A program made the translations under genes and the position numbers. This document shows positions 44,201-55,363 of a stretch of DNA of 64,000 bases, in pieces. The stretch comes from Dugong dugon. Lineage: Eukaryota > Chordata > Mammalia > Sirenia > Dugongidae. Every line of letters begins with the position of its first letter. Positions within the stretch are counted from its first letter, which is position 1. The notes under the pieces were generated by a model. It was not told where the DNA came from and did not search any database. It saw only the letters and a program-made list of their open reading frames with translations. Location of the stretch: positions 53,887,128 through 53,951,127 of the forward strand of contig CM057481.1 in the NCBI GenBank assembly GCA_030035585.1, read 5' to 3'.

Positions 44201-47200
44201 TAGTTTTACTTCTTCCTTTCGAATTTGGATACCTTTATTGCCTTATTGCTCTAGCTAGAACTTCTAGTACAATATTGAGTAAGAGTGGTGATAAAGGGCA
44301 TCCTTTTCTCATTCTTGTTCTCAAGGGGAATGCACTCAAACTTTCTCCATTGAGAATAATGTTGGCTATTGGTTTTGCATATATGGCCTTCATTATGTTG
44401 AGGAATTTCCCTTCTACTCCTATTTTGCTGAGAGTTTTTATCAAGAAAGGGTGTTGGATTTTATAAAATGCTTTTTCTTTATCGATTGAGATGATTATGT
44501 GATTCTTTTCCTTTGTTTTATTTATGTGGTGAATTGTGTTGATTGATTTTCTAATGTTGAACTATCCTTGGTATCCCACTTAATCATGATTTTTGATATG
44601 TTGTTGAATTCTGTTGGCTAGAATTTTGTGGAGAATTTTTGAATCTGTATTCATGAGGGATATTGGTCTGTAATAGTCTTTTTTAGTGGTATCTTTGCCT
44701 GGCTTTGGTATCAGGGTTATGCTGGCTTCATAGAATGAATTAGGGAGTTTCTTTTCTATGTTCTTGAATAGCTTGAGTAAAATTGGCGTCAGCTGTTCAC
44801 TAATGTTTGGTAGAATTCTCCACTGAAGCTGTCTGGGCAGGGGCTTTTTTTGTTGGGAGTTTTTTTTCTTATGACATTTTTTTATTTCTTCCTTTGTTAT
44901 GGGACTGTTGAAATTTTCTACCCCCATTTGTGTAGTTTTGTTAGGTAGTGTGTTTCTAGAAATCTGTCCATTTCTTCTATGTTTTCAAATTTGTTAGAGA
45001 ACAATTTTTAATAGTATTCTGTTATGATCCTTTTTATCGCAGTTGGTTCTGTTGTAAAGTCATCTATCTCATTTCTTATTTTGGTTATTTGCATCTTCTC
45101 ATTCTTTGTCAATTTGGCTAGTGGTTTGTCAATTTTATTGATCTTCTCAAAGAACCAACTTCTAGTCTTATTGATTCTTTGTATTATTTTTCTGTTTTCT
45201 GTTTCATTTATTTCTGCTCTTTTATTATTTCCTTTTTTCTAGTGACTGTGGACTTCTTTTGCCATTCCTCTTCTATTTACTGGAGTTATAGGGATAAGCT
45301 ATTTATTTTTCCCCTTTCTTTTTTGATGTGTGCAAATTCTTCTCTGAGCACTGCTTTTGCTGTGTCCCAAAGATTTTGATATGTTGTGTTTTCATTCTCA
45401 TTTGATTCTAAGAATTTTTAAATTTAATTTTAAATTTCTTCTATTACCCAATAGTTTCTAAGTAAGGTGTTATTCAGTTTCCATGTATTTAATTCTTTTC
45501 CTTGCTCTTTCTGTTACTGATTTCTAGTTTTATCGTGTTATGATGAGAGAAGATGTTTTGTATTATTTAGATGTTTTTGAATTTATTGAGGCTTGCCTTG
45601 TGGCCTAATATATGGTCTATTCTGGATAATGATCCATGTGCATTGGAGAAGAATGCTTCATTGGGTGATACGTTCTGTATATGTCCATGAGGTTGAGTTG
45701 GTTGATTGTGTTACTTAGATCTTCTGTATCTTTGTTGAGTTTCTTTCTGGTTGTTCTGTCCATCATTGAAAGTGGTGTGTTAAAATTCCCCTCTATTATT
45801 GTAGAACTGTCTATTTCTCTTTTCAATTCTAACAAAGTTTGTTTTATGTATTTTGGAGCTCTGTCATTGGGTGCATAAATATTTATTATGGTTATGTCCT
45901 CTTGGTGGATTGATCTTTTAATTAATATATAATGTCCTCCCTTGTCTCTAATAATGGATTTTGACTTAAAGTCTATTTTATCAGTGATTATTATTGCCAC
46001 TCCTACTCTTTTTTGCTTACTGTTTGCGTGATATATTTTTTTCTATCCTTTGATTTTTAACCTATTTTTCTTTTTGTGTCTTGTAGGCAACATATTGATG
46101 GGTCATGTTTTTATCCATTAGGCTACTGTCTGTCTCTTGACTGGTGCATTTAAACCATTTACATTAAGTGCGATTATCGATAGGTATGAATTTATTGCTG
46201 CCATTGTTTTATGCTTTTTATTGTAGTGTTAACGGTTTCTTTGTTCCACTTAATTTTCTATGTTAAGTTCTTTTTGTTTGTGGATTTTCTTTTCATTTCC
46301 TTCATTGTTGTTGATTTTATGTTTGCTGAGACTTTTTGATTTTCTTCTTTTTTGGTAAATATATTTATTAATTTTCTTTGTGGTTACTTTGAAATTTACC
46401 TTTCTCTTCCTAAGTTTAAAACAGTGTGTTATATCTTGATATTGCCTTGACTCCTCTCCATATGGAAATTCTATAACTACACCATTTATTCCTGTTTTTG
46501 TTTTGAAGTTGTTGTTGTTTACAGATTGACATCTCTGACTGCTTCCTTTCAGTTTTGCAACTTTATTTTACATTCTAGAATTCTTTGTCTGGGTTGGTAT
46601 CTGAATGATGCTCTTGTGTGTCTTAATCTCAGGTTGTTGTCTGATGTAGTTGATTCTCTGTCCAAAGGACTCCCTTTAATATTTCTTGTAAGGTTGGTCA
46701 AGTTTTTACAGATTCCTTTAATTTCTGTTTATCTGGGAATGTTCCAGTTTCACCATTGTATCTGAAAGACAGTTTTGCTGGATATATGATTCTTGGTTGG
46801 CAATTCTTTCCTTTCAGGGTTTTATATAAGTCATCCCACTGCCTTCTCGTCTGCATGGTTTCTGCCAAGAAATCAGTGCTTAGTCTTATTGGTGTCTCTT
46901 TGTAGGTGATATCCCATTTTTCATGAGCGGCTCTCAGAATTCTTTGTCTTTGGAAAGTCTGGTTATAATATGTCTTGGTAATTTTCTTTTGGAGTTTATC
47001 GTGTATTGGGTTCATTGAGTTTCTTGGGTGGAAACGTCCCGTCTTTCATGATATGAGGGAAGTTTTCTGTCAAAAAATCTTGAAAAATTCTGTGCTTCCC
47101 ACCCCCCATCCTCTCCTCCTCTTCAGTTTGTTCTTATACTGTTTTCCTGAATTCTTCTTGAGTTTTTTCTGTGTTTTCCTTGATCTCTTTGAGAATCCTA

Positions 47201-47215
47201 TATATAAGCCTTTTG
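41222..47215 (-). pseudogene. Antisense L1, near full length, L1 part of a U6 chimera
   Basis: On the minus strand it runs from within ORF1 (47215) through ORF1 (to about 46700), ORF2 (about 46000 down to 42490) and a long 3' UTR (about 42480-41230) ending with an AATAAA and a decayed A tail at 41222. Broken frames keep recognisable pieces: ORF1 C-terminus at 46698-47015, endonuclease with GNFNTPLS in place of GDFN at 45617-46000, reverse transcriptase at 44235-44927, and the end of ORF2 at 42385-42609. Many stops and frameshifts; dead. The 5' UTR and the start of ORF1 are missing, replaced by U6. Confidence 0.92.
42066..42212. repeat. CATA-rich simple sequence in the L1 3' UTR
   Basis: A run of 'cacatatgcagcacacataaacatgtatatacatatgcc' type, an expanded low-complexity tract inside the antisense L1 3' UTR. 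Confidence 0.75.
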
Positions 47216-47324
47216 AAAAAAACATGGAATGCTTCATGAATTTGTGTGCCATCCTTGCACACTGGCCATGCTAATCTTCTCTGCATTGTTCCAATTTTAG
47301 TATATGTACTGCCAAAGTGAGCAC
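47216..47324 (-). pseudogene. RNU6 (pseudogene): U6 snRNA pseudogene fused to L1
   Basis: The minus strand reads 'gtgctcactttggcagtaca', then 'atactaaaattggaacaatg', 'cagagaagattagcatggcc', 'aaggatggcacacaaattca' and ends in a T run, so the whole U6 RNA of about 107 nt is present. About a dozen differences from U6 as I recall it, mostly of CpG-decay type; the ACAGAGA box reads GCAGAGA. No U6 promoter (TATA box or PSE) is expected or seen upstream. Its 3' end joins directly to L1 ORF1 sequence at 47215, with no poly(A) between. This is the structure of template-switching U6-L1 retrogenes known in other mammals. Confidence 0.93.
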
Positions 47325-48150
47325 ACGATGTATATTTTTACAAAAACAAAGAAGAATAGCTGCTGAGACTCCTTATATGCAACCATACACCTCATGGGAT
47401 TTGGTTTCTTGATCTGGAGGTTCAGGGTTGTGGTTTTATGGGACATCTCAGTTAATTGGGCCAATATCATTTTTAGTGCTTGTGTTTTACCTCCTAGTTC
47501 ATGGCATAATGCCTAGGGTCTTAAAAAGCTTTCAAGTGACCACCTAAGGTAGAACAATTGGTTTCTATTTGCTTGCAGCAAAAGAGGAAGAAAAAGAGTC
47601 AAGAATAAGAACATAAAATGGAATGCATGTTTCCATGAACAACTGCCTCCTCTGCCATAAGACCAGACCTGGATGTTGCCTGGCTACCTTTACTGAACGT
47701 TTTGATCAAAAATTCTATAGAAGAGCCCTGATCAAAAGGGGGGAAAATGCAGTTTAAATTTCTTATGGAATTCAGTCTTTCTGGAGCTATTGAGGCTAGA
47801 AGAACCCCCAAAACTATTGCCCTGAGACAATCTTTAAACCTTAAACAAAAATAACCCCTGAAGTCTTCTCTAAACCAAACAACAGCTTAGCTTCATTAGT
47901 AAAGAATGTATTCCTTCAGCATTTTCTGCTCTTTTAAAGAACAACTTATATGGGATAAAAATGACAACAACTCAAAAGATTGCATAGGCAGCTTTGAGGG
48001 CAGTGAGTTTATGTTAATGCAGAAGAATAATTTGGAAAAGGAGGGTACCATTGGCTGGACATCTTGAAGAATTTAATCAATATCATTGAATTATATGTGT
48101 AGAAATTGCTGTATGTTTTGCTGTATATATTTTCAATGATTTTAAAACAA
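47325..48150 (+). mobile_element. Old L1 3' UTR, second part of the split + strand L1
   Basis: Continues the L1 cut at 41221. Contains 'gtcttaaaaagctttcaagtgaccacctaagg', 'gccataagaccagacctgg', 'attgccctgagacaatctttaaacc' and ends 'gaaattgctgtatgttttgctgtatatattttc'. The same 3' UTR is found at 57715-58323 (+) and 53440-54480 (-). Confidence 0.85.
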
Positions 48151-48152
48151 AC

Positions 48153-48212
48153 TTACTCTGACACACATGGAGTCACCATGAGTTGGCATCAACTCAACGG
48201 CAACTGGTTTTT
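48153..48212 (+). mobile_element. SINE tail fragment
   Basis: 'actctgacacacatggagtcaccatgagttggcatcaactcaacggcaac' is the 3' part of the SINE only. It follows the L1 3' end directly. Confidence 0.85.
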
Positions 48213-48714
48213 GCTCAGTTGGTTGGTATTCAGTATAAGATGCATATAACTGTATGCATGAAAGTGTAGAAAGAGGACTTAAAGTTCCACAATAGATAGA
48301 AAGCCTGGAAGTTTTGAGGAGAGCAAGATGAAGAAGTAGAAGTGGTAGGGAGTTTTGAAAGGATTTTAGAAAACTAATATAAGTCAAGGTGCTGATTGTT
48401 AAAAATGAGGAACAAAGGGATAATTACACAGAAAATTTCCAATAGTTCCGTAGAACAGTGTTACTTGGTTGTAATACTCATCAACTGAAAATATTACTAG
48501 CATAACACTTTGGCTCATTAGTGTTCAATTGCCAGTGTTACCAATCTAGAACACAGCCAGAAATTAAGAAGTGTTCAAAAGTTCCTGAGTAGTCAAATGC
48601 CCTACTAAAAATGAGTAACGAAAGTGATACTGTATGTGCTCCAACTTTAATGTGCAAGAAAATTACCCAGAGTAACTGTTGATCGCACAGACTCCACGCT
48701 CTGACATTCTTTTC
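48213..48714. other. No gene or recognised repeat
   Basis: Unique-looking DNA. Confidence 0.5.
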
Positions 48715-48895
48715 AGCCGTGTGATCTTGGATAAATTTCCTACCCTCTCTCTGCTTCAGTGTCTATAAAATGGAGATAATATTAATACTCACTACTGGTG
48801 CTATAAAGTTTAAATTATTTTAATGTATGTGGAGGCTTTAAAGAGTATCTAGCTCATATTAATTGCTAAATACATGTTAATTACTTATTATTAAA
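48715..48895 (+). mobile_element. MIR relic
   Basis: 'gtgatcttggataaatttcctaccctctctctgcttcagtgtctataaaatggagataatattaatactca' is MIR core in sense. Confidence 0.87.
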
Positions 48896-49271
48896 CATTG
48901 AGTGAGTGTCCATCTACTGCTTTAAAAAAATTTATTTTGAAATAATTTTAAATTTACAAAATAGTTGTAAAAAAGGTATAAAGAATTCCCTATACTCTTC
49001 ATCCTGCTTCCTCTAATACTAACACCTCACATAACTATAGCACAATTATTAAAACCAGGAAATTAACACTGATACAATACTATTAACTAACCTAGAGACC
49101 TTGTTCAAGTTTTGCCAATCATCCCATTAATAGTCTTCTTTCTTGTCCAGGATCCCACACTGCACTAACTTGTTGTATCTCCTTAGTTTCTTCCACTCTG
49201 GGACAATTCCCCAGTCTTTTTTTTTTTGTTGTTGTGACCTTGACATGTTTGAAAAGTATTGGCTGGTTATT

Positions 49272-49930
49272 TTGTAGAATGTCTTTTAGTTTTCTATTAC
49301 TGCTGTAACAAATAACCACAAACTCCATGGCTTAAAATAACACAAATTTATTATCTACAGTTCTGGAAATCAGAAATCCATAATTAGTTTTGCTATTGCT
49401 GGGTGCCATCGAGTTGATTGTGACTGATAGTGACCCCATGTGACAGAGTAGGACTGCCCCATAGGGTTTCCTAGGCTGTAATCTTTATGGAAGCAGATCA
49501 CCAGGTCTTTCTCCCTCAGAGCTGCTGAGTAGGTTTGAACTACCAATCTTTCAGTTAGCAACTGAGCACTTACCTGTTGTGCAACCAGGGCTGGAGCCAG
49601 GATGGTTGCGTTCCTTCTGGAGACTCTAGGAGTGAGTTGCCTTTTACTGCCTTTTCCAGTTTATAGAGGCTGCCTGCAGTCCTTGGCTCATGGACCTGCA
49701 TCCCTCCAACTTTAGAGATGCTCAGATCTCTGTCTCTGATCTCTTACCGCCCTCTTATAAGGACTGTTGTGATTACATCAGACCTACCCAGATAATCCAG
49801 GTAAATCTTCTTATCTCAATATCCTTTATTTGGTCACATTTACAAAATCCCATTTTCCATGATGATAACATATTCATAGATTCCAGAGATTATGACATGG
49901 ACATCTCAGGGCATTATGTTGCTCTGCTTT
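49272..49930 (-). mobile_element. MLT1-type MaLR LTR, split by a SINE
   Basis: Antisense: 'ttctattactgctgtaacaaataaccac...cttaaaataacacaaatttatt' before the SINE, then 'cctcttataaggactgttgtgattacatc', 'ccagataatccagg', 'gattatgacatggacatctcagggcattat' after it. The order fits an MLT1 LTR. Confidence 0.82.
49391..49592 (-). mobile_element. tRNA-derived SINE, long subtype
   Basis: Antisense: 'gctgggtgccatcgagttgattgtgactgatagtgaccccatgtgac', middle 'aagcagatcaccaggtctttc', head 'tgtgcaaccagggct'. Nested in the MLT1 LTR. Confidence 0.93.
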
Positions 49931-49935
49931 TTTAA

Positions 49936-50760
49936 AAAGAAACAAACAGTTAGGGCAGGTCTACCTTCCCTTAAATTTCAATTCTGAAATCAAAAAAGTG
50001 ATAAAAATCCAAATTTCTCCCCCTGTAAATTCAGTGCAAACTCATTTGGCAGAAAAACCTAACCGAGCCAACAATGGCTATTTATTATTTTTGTTTATTT
50101 CACTTATTGAGATATTCAGATGTTTTCCTGCAAAATTATTAATGTTTGATCATCAAGTGATGTCCCCAACCCTGCTGGGGGTGGTGGTGGTATATAATGT
50201 ACAGTTTTTGTACTGGATTACATTTGAAAAATCTGAAAATTTCTAGAACACATATTACCCTAAGGATTTTATATATGAGATTATTAACCTGTATACTGAA
50301 ACACAATTTAAATAAAAAAGCAGATTCTCTTGTTGAATAGAAACTACAAATTGCATTATGACACCCCCTCCCCATTATTGAGGATATTGACTTGTCCACC
50401 TGAAAAATACATGACAACAAAAAGAATACATACACAGTGTTCAAATTGTAACAACAAAGTGAACTGTAAATTGGTAAAATAACTTTCATGACAGGTATCC
50501 TTTTGACATTGAGGAAGTGATTTACTACCTCAAGAAAATGTACTGAAGTCTAAGAACTATCATATGTCCATCATACTTATTTTCCAAATAAAACCACCAA
50601 GTCACTAAAATATCCCTGAAAACGTTCTCAGTTTCAGAAAATATGTACAGAGACATATCATATACAACACTATTTCTAGCAACTCACTAAAAACAATTAT
50701 AAGTTATAGTATATCTTTTAGATATATGTCATAATCTGGCTTTGTGAATTTTTACTGATA
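49936..50760. other. No gene or recognised repeat
   Basis: AT-rich unique-looking DNA. The open frame at 50139-50489 (116 aa, minus) has no motif or clear coding bias. Confidence 0.5.
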
Positions 50761-50887
50761 CTGCATTTTTCTGAAAATAATGCATGCCTTCTACATTTGC
50801 CAACTGTGCCCTCCCTCCATGAGGTATTTTCATAAATGCACTATGTTAATTTTTTTATAACAGCATGTTATTTGTGTAAAAATACAG
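50761..50887. mobile_element. Palindromic TA-flanked element, copy 3 (internally deleted)
   Basis: Flanked by TA at 50759-50760 and 50888-50889. Left end 'ctgcatttttctgaaaataatgcatgccttctacatttgcc' and right end 'gttatttgtgtaaaaatacag' match the ends of copy 1. The interior keeps 'gaggtattttcataaatgcactatgttaatttttt', but most of the right arm is missing. Confidence 0.75.
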
Positions 50888-51294
50888 TAATTTTTAATTG
50901 ACTTTTTTGTTTCAATCCCTCTGATTGAACTCAGCAAATGTTGATCAAAACAGAAAATTAAAATTAAACCCTTAACACTCTAAGTTCACTTTTAAATTTT
51001 AAAGATGTTAATAATTTCAATTTTATGAGTCATGAAATACAACTTTGAAGAAGATTAAAGCAATTTTATAGAAAATATTAAAAATAATAAAAGCATATTA
51101 AAAACAACACATTTTTTGGAAAATACCAATATGATTTTATTTTACACTTCCTGCCTCAGAATCAGAATCAGACACATTTCTCTAAGAAGCCCTGGTTTCT
51201 TTTAATCGAAATGGTATTACAGCACCACGTAGTTCCTATATTGGTCATTGTTTCTAGACTTTTCAAGTAGAACTAAAAAATATCTATTGATTTA

Positions 51295-51345
51295 TACACA
51301 CAGACACACAGACACACACAGACACACACACACAGGCACACACAC
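51295..51345 (+). repeat. (CA)n/(CAGA)n microsatellite
   Basis: Interrupted acacag repeats just before a SINE. Confidence 0.9.
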
Positions 51346-51349
51346 TCAT

Positions 51350-51547
51350 GAAGAGCCCTAGTGGTGCACCAGTTAAGAGCTTGGCTGCTAAATGAAACGC
51401 TGGCAGTTCAAACCAACCCAGAGGCTTCACAGGGGAAAGACCTGGCAATATGCTTCCATAAGGATTACAGCCTAGGAAACCCTATGGGGCAGTTGGACTC
51501 TGTCATTATGATTCAGACTGTACTCAACAGCACATAACAACAACAAC
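51350..51547 (+). mobile_element. tRNA-derived SINE, long subtype
   Basis: 'aagagccctagtggtgcaccagttaagagcttggctgc' to 'gtactcaacagcacataacaacaacaaca'. Confidence 0.93.
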
Positions 51548-51574
51548 ACATACACAGGGAGAATGACACATATT

Positions 51575-51715
51575 TAAATATTATATGTATGTTATATTAA
51601 ATATTATATGTATATTATATATATAGCAAGAGAAGATATATATAATATTATCTATATTATATATAATATATAGTATAATGTATATAATATTTATATTATA
51701 GAGATACCTATTCCT
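51575..51715. repeat. AT-rich palindromic low-complexity tract
   Basis: Near-pure A/T with repeated 'atattatatgtat' and 'tatatataatatta' motifs that can fold on themselves. Confidence 0.85.
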
Positions 51716-52214
51716 CTATATAAAGGTAGAATCCCTTATGAATTTATACTAAAGTTTTTAATTCAAATTCAGGACTAAAGGTTTTCTTAACTTCTTGTCC
51801 ATACATCTTACATGTGGAGGATCCCAGTTCACAAGAACATGAGGAATGATAGAATTAGAGCTACCCCATAGGGACTTGTTTGATTTATCCCACATTATGA
51901 TCATCAGAATAAAAATACTAATACCACCACAACCGATTGTGATTACTGAAAAGAGTTCAATCTTTTTTTTTGCAATAACTCTTTCCTCTTCTACCATTAT
52001 TTAAGAACTGTATTATGTCTGTATTGTTAGAATATGCAATCTTAGTTTTACAAGATATGTATAAAATCTCGTTAATGTCTCTCTAGTCATTGCAGTTGTC
52101 AGAAACTACCTCAGCCTCTGCACAGATGCCAACAATAGGCGGATCTGGTGACTTTTTGTCCTCATCCTCTTGTATTTTAGAGCCTGGGGTGATACCTTGT
52201 CACCTAGTTGTTGC

Positions 52215-52378
52215 AAGGACCACTGGTGGTGCGGTGGTTAAGAACTTGGCTGCTAACCAAAAGGTCTGCAGTTCAAATCCACCAGCCGCTCCTTGGAAGC
52301 CCTATGAAGGCGGTTCTACTCTGCCCTATGGGGTTGCTATGAGTCAGAACCGACTCGACAGCACTTACGAACAACAGT
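52215..52378 (+). mobile_element. Afrotherian tRNA-derived SINE
   Basis: 'aaggaccactggtggtgcggtggttaag', 'gcagttcaaatccaccagccgctccttgg', 'gggttgctatgagtcagaaccgactcgacagc'. The tail reads like the RTE end. Confidence 0.95.
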
Positions 52379-52509
52379 CATTGTAAACACTCTCCATAGG
52401 GTTCCAGTTTTGCTATCTGGTTGCTCTCTTCATTTCTATGTGGGGATTCAGGAAGATCCCAAAGCTATACTGCCACCATAGTCACTATCTTCCCAAAATT
52501 CTGTCCCTA

Positions 52510-52712
52510 GTGTTCTGATATATTATTCCATTTAATCTTCACAACAAACCTAGTAATCAGTTTTAATGCCCCCATTTTAAAAATATGAAAACATGGGTCT
52601 CAGAAACGATAAATACTTGTCTAAGATCAAATAGCTAATTAATGATGGAGAAGCATTTGAGCCACGTCTCTCTGACTTTATAGTCCATACTCTTAGCCCC
52701 TATGCTACAGTG
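52510..52712 (-). mobile_element. MIR relic
   Basis: 'tccatttaatcttcacaacaaacctagtaatcag...cccccattttaaaaatatgaaaacatgggtctcag...ctatgctacagtg' is a nearly complete antisense MIR. Confidence 0.9.
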
Positions 52713-53439
52713 CAACAATTTCATAAATAGTATAAATATTTTAATAATATGATTATCAGATGCACGAGGGTCTCGTGATTTCTAAATCATATGAGCTTTT
52801 TAAAGGAATATTTCAATGCACTATCCAAGCTGTAATAATTTTACATTATAAGAAATAACTCCACATGTATAATTAAACATGCACACTATTTTCTTTCAGA
52901 ATTTTAAAATAATCACCAAGGAAATTTCCACTGGATTATTTTTAAAAAACTCTTTCATGAATGCCCTATGTTACTGCTAAATGGACTGCTTTCAACAAGG
53001 CTTTACTATCAATGCACAGTATCATTCATGGACAGAGCAAAAGACAAATGGTCGGAATTCCTAGGTTTCATTCTTGATTCTGTCATCAGCATACTGTGTG
53101 GCCTCCTGAAAGCCCATTTAGTCATATGATTATAGGCTCCTTCAACACTGACATTAATTCACTCCTGCAAAGTTAGTCCCTGGTATCTAATGTCCCTCGA
53201 CATCATCTTGAGACAATAGCTGGAGCAAATACGATAAGAGGCATATAATGGATTATGTATTGATGACATAAAGGGGGCAGGCACAATAAGGAATGGAAAA
53301 TAAATTCTAAGCAACTATGACAATGAAGGGATTGTTTCATTCCTTTCAAGAAAGGCAAAAGATGCATTTTTACTTTCATATTCAAGAGTTTCATCAATAA
53401 ACTAATTTATCTGATTGTTTTGGTCAGAATCCAGGATGC
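52713..53439. other. No gene or recognised repeat
   Basis: AT-rich unique-looking DNA. Confidence 0.5.
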
Positions 53440-54972
53440 ATTTTTTTTAAATTTTTTAAATTTCATTTTGTTGTTGTTTTTGAGCATATAAACAGCAAAA
53501 CATACACCAACTCAACTGTTTCTACAGGCACAATTCAGTGACATTGATTACCTTTTTGAGTTATGCAACCATTTTGACCCTCCTTTTCTGAGTGGTTCCT
53601 CCCCCATTAACATAAACTCACTGCCTCCTAAGGGTCTTATCTAATCTTTCGAGATGCTATTGTCACTTTGATCACGTATAGACAGTTCTCAAAAGAGTAT
53701 AACTCTCAAGGCAAAAATTTTTTACTAGTTAAACTAAACTACTGTTAGGTTTTAAGAAGATTTCAGGGATATTTTTGGTTTAAGGTTTGAAGATTATCTC
53801 AGGGCAATAGTTTCAGGGCTTCATCTAGCCTCCATGGCTCCAGAAAGTCTGGAGTCCATGAGAATTTGAAATTCTGCCCTGCATTTTCCCCATTTTGATT
53901 AGGATTCTTCTACAGAAACTTTGATCAAAATATTCAGCAGTGGTAGCCAGGCACAATCTAGTTCTTCTGGTCTCATGGCAAAGGGGGCAGTTGTCACTGG
54001 GGGCAATTAACCACACACTCCATATCTTCCTCCTGTTCCTGAGTCTCCTTCTTCCTCTGTTGCTCCAGGGGAAGAGACAAATTGTAGTGCCTTGGGTGGC
54101 TGTTTTTAAGCTTTTAAGACTCCAGGCACTACTCAGCAAACTAGGAGGTAGAACAGAAGCACTAAGCACGTTATTAGGCAAGTTAACTGGGATGTCCCAT
54201 GAAACCATGTCCCTGAACCTCCAAACCAAGGAACCAAATCCCATGAGGTTTTCAGTAGTACATAAGCAGCCTCAGTAGCTGCCTTTTTTGTGTCATTGTT
54301 GTAACTATATCTAGTACACAACTTCTTCAAATTAAATTTTTTACAGGTGTACAACTTATTGACAGCACTTACGGTAGTAAGCTGTGCAACCCTAACCTTA
54401 ATTGATGCCATTTTTCCATCACTGTTAAACTCCCTTTCCCCCTCTTTCCTGCCCCTGGTAACCACTAACAGACTTGGTCTCTATACATTTGCCTTTTCTT
54501 GTCTTTTTATATAAGTGAGATCATAATATTTGTTCTTTTGTGGTAGACGTTTTTACTCAGCATTATGTCTTCAAGCTCCATCCAAATTGTAGTGTATACT
54601 AAGATTTTGTTTCTTCTGCTGGCTGAGCAGTAGTCCATTGTATGTATGTACCACATTTTGTTTATCCATCCATTTGTTGATGGGCATTTAGGTTGTTTCC
54701 ACCTTTTGTCTGTTGTGAATAATGCTGCAGTGAACATTGGTGTACATGTCTGTTTGAGTCTCTTCTTTCAAGTTTTGTAGATATATACCTAGGAGTAGAA
54801 TTGCAATCAACTTGATGGCAATGGGTTTCGTTTTTGGGTTTGGTGGTAGTTTCATTTTAGTTTTTGAGGAACTACCACACCATTTTCCACAACAGCTGTA
54901 CTGTTTTGCATTCCCACCAGCAATGGATACAGATTCCAGTTTCCCCACATCCTCACCAACATTTATTATTCC
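53440..54972 (-). mobile_element. Old L1 3' end (antisense)
   Basis: Antisense 3' UTR (53440 to about 54480: 'attatctcagggcaatagtttcagggc', 'ggagtccatgagaatttgaaattctg') and the end of ORF2 (54507-54972, with 'gtagtccattgtatgtatgtaccaca'). It is 5'-truncated and broken. A SINE tail fragment interrupts it at 54803-54845. Confidence 0.88.
54803..54845 (+). mobile_element. Tail-only SINE fragment inside L1
   Basis: 'aatcaacttgatggcaatgggtttcgtttttgggtttgg' is only the SINE 3' tail. It replaces or splits the L1 sequence expected after 'acctaggagtagaattgc'. Confidence 0.7.
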
Positions 54973-54984
54973 AGAAATGAGAAA

Positions 54985-55363
54985 TCTTTTGAGATCAAGG
55001 CAGCTCAGCTTCTTGTGTCCCTTGTCTCTTCAGCTTCTGCTTTCTGTGGCCTCTCGGCCGTCGGGCCTCACGCCCGTATCTGCCCTGCTGGAGCAAGTGT
55101 TCCAAAGCTCAGTAGCTCCACCGGTAAGTGCCCGGAGGCACCCCACTCCGCCAGGAAGCCTCCTGCGCACAGGCACTCAGCTCTCTCGCTCTGTGGGTCG
55201 GCTCCAGCGCCGTCTTTCACTGGTCTCCTGGTTCTGCTGCTGTAGGTTCTCTGCTGCTGCTGGTCCTCTGTCACTGCCTCACGTCTATCCATTCACAGTT
55301 TTAAAACCGCTTCCACATTTTAGGTATCTGTTAGAGCAGCACCCCACTCCTGGTACCAAAATC
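54985..55363 (-). mobile_element. MaLR internal region (antisense)
   Basis: Directly next to an antisense LTR. Reading from the LTR on the minus strand, 'gattttggtaccaggagtggggtgctgctc' gives the primer-binding-site region typical of MaLR elements. It is GC-richer than its surroundings. No intact gene; the plus-strand open frame at 54812-55390 runs against it and spans its edges. Confidence 0.7.

Noticed and set aside
47216-47324. Functional U6 snRNA gene
   Set aside because: About a dozen differences, a mutated ACAGAGA box, no upstream TATA/PSE signals, and direct fusion to L1 show that it is a retro-pseudogene.
48142-48387. 81-aa minus-strand open frame
   Set aside because: It overlaps an L1 end and a SINE tail, with no motif.
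51295-52378. CRISPR-like regular spacing of repeats
   Set aside because: The repeats are microsatellites and SINEs; no short direct repeats with uniform unique spacers, and the DNA is mammalian.
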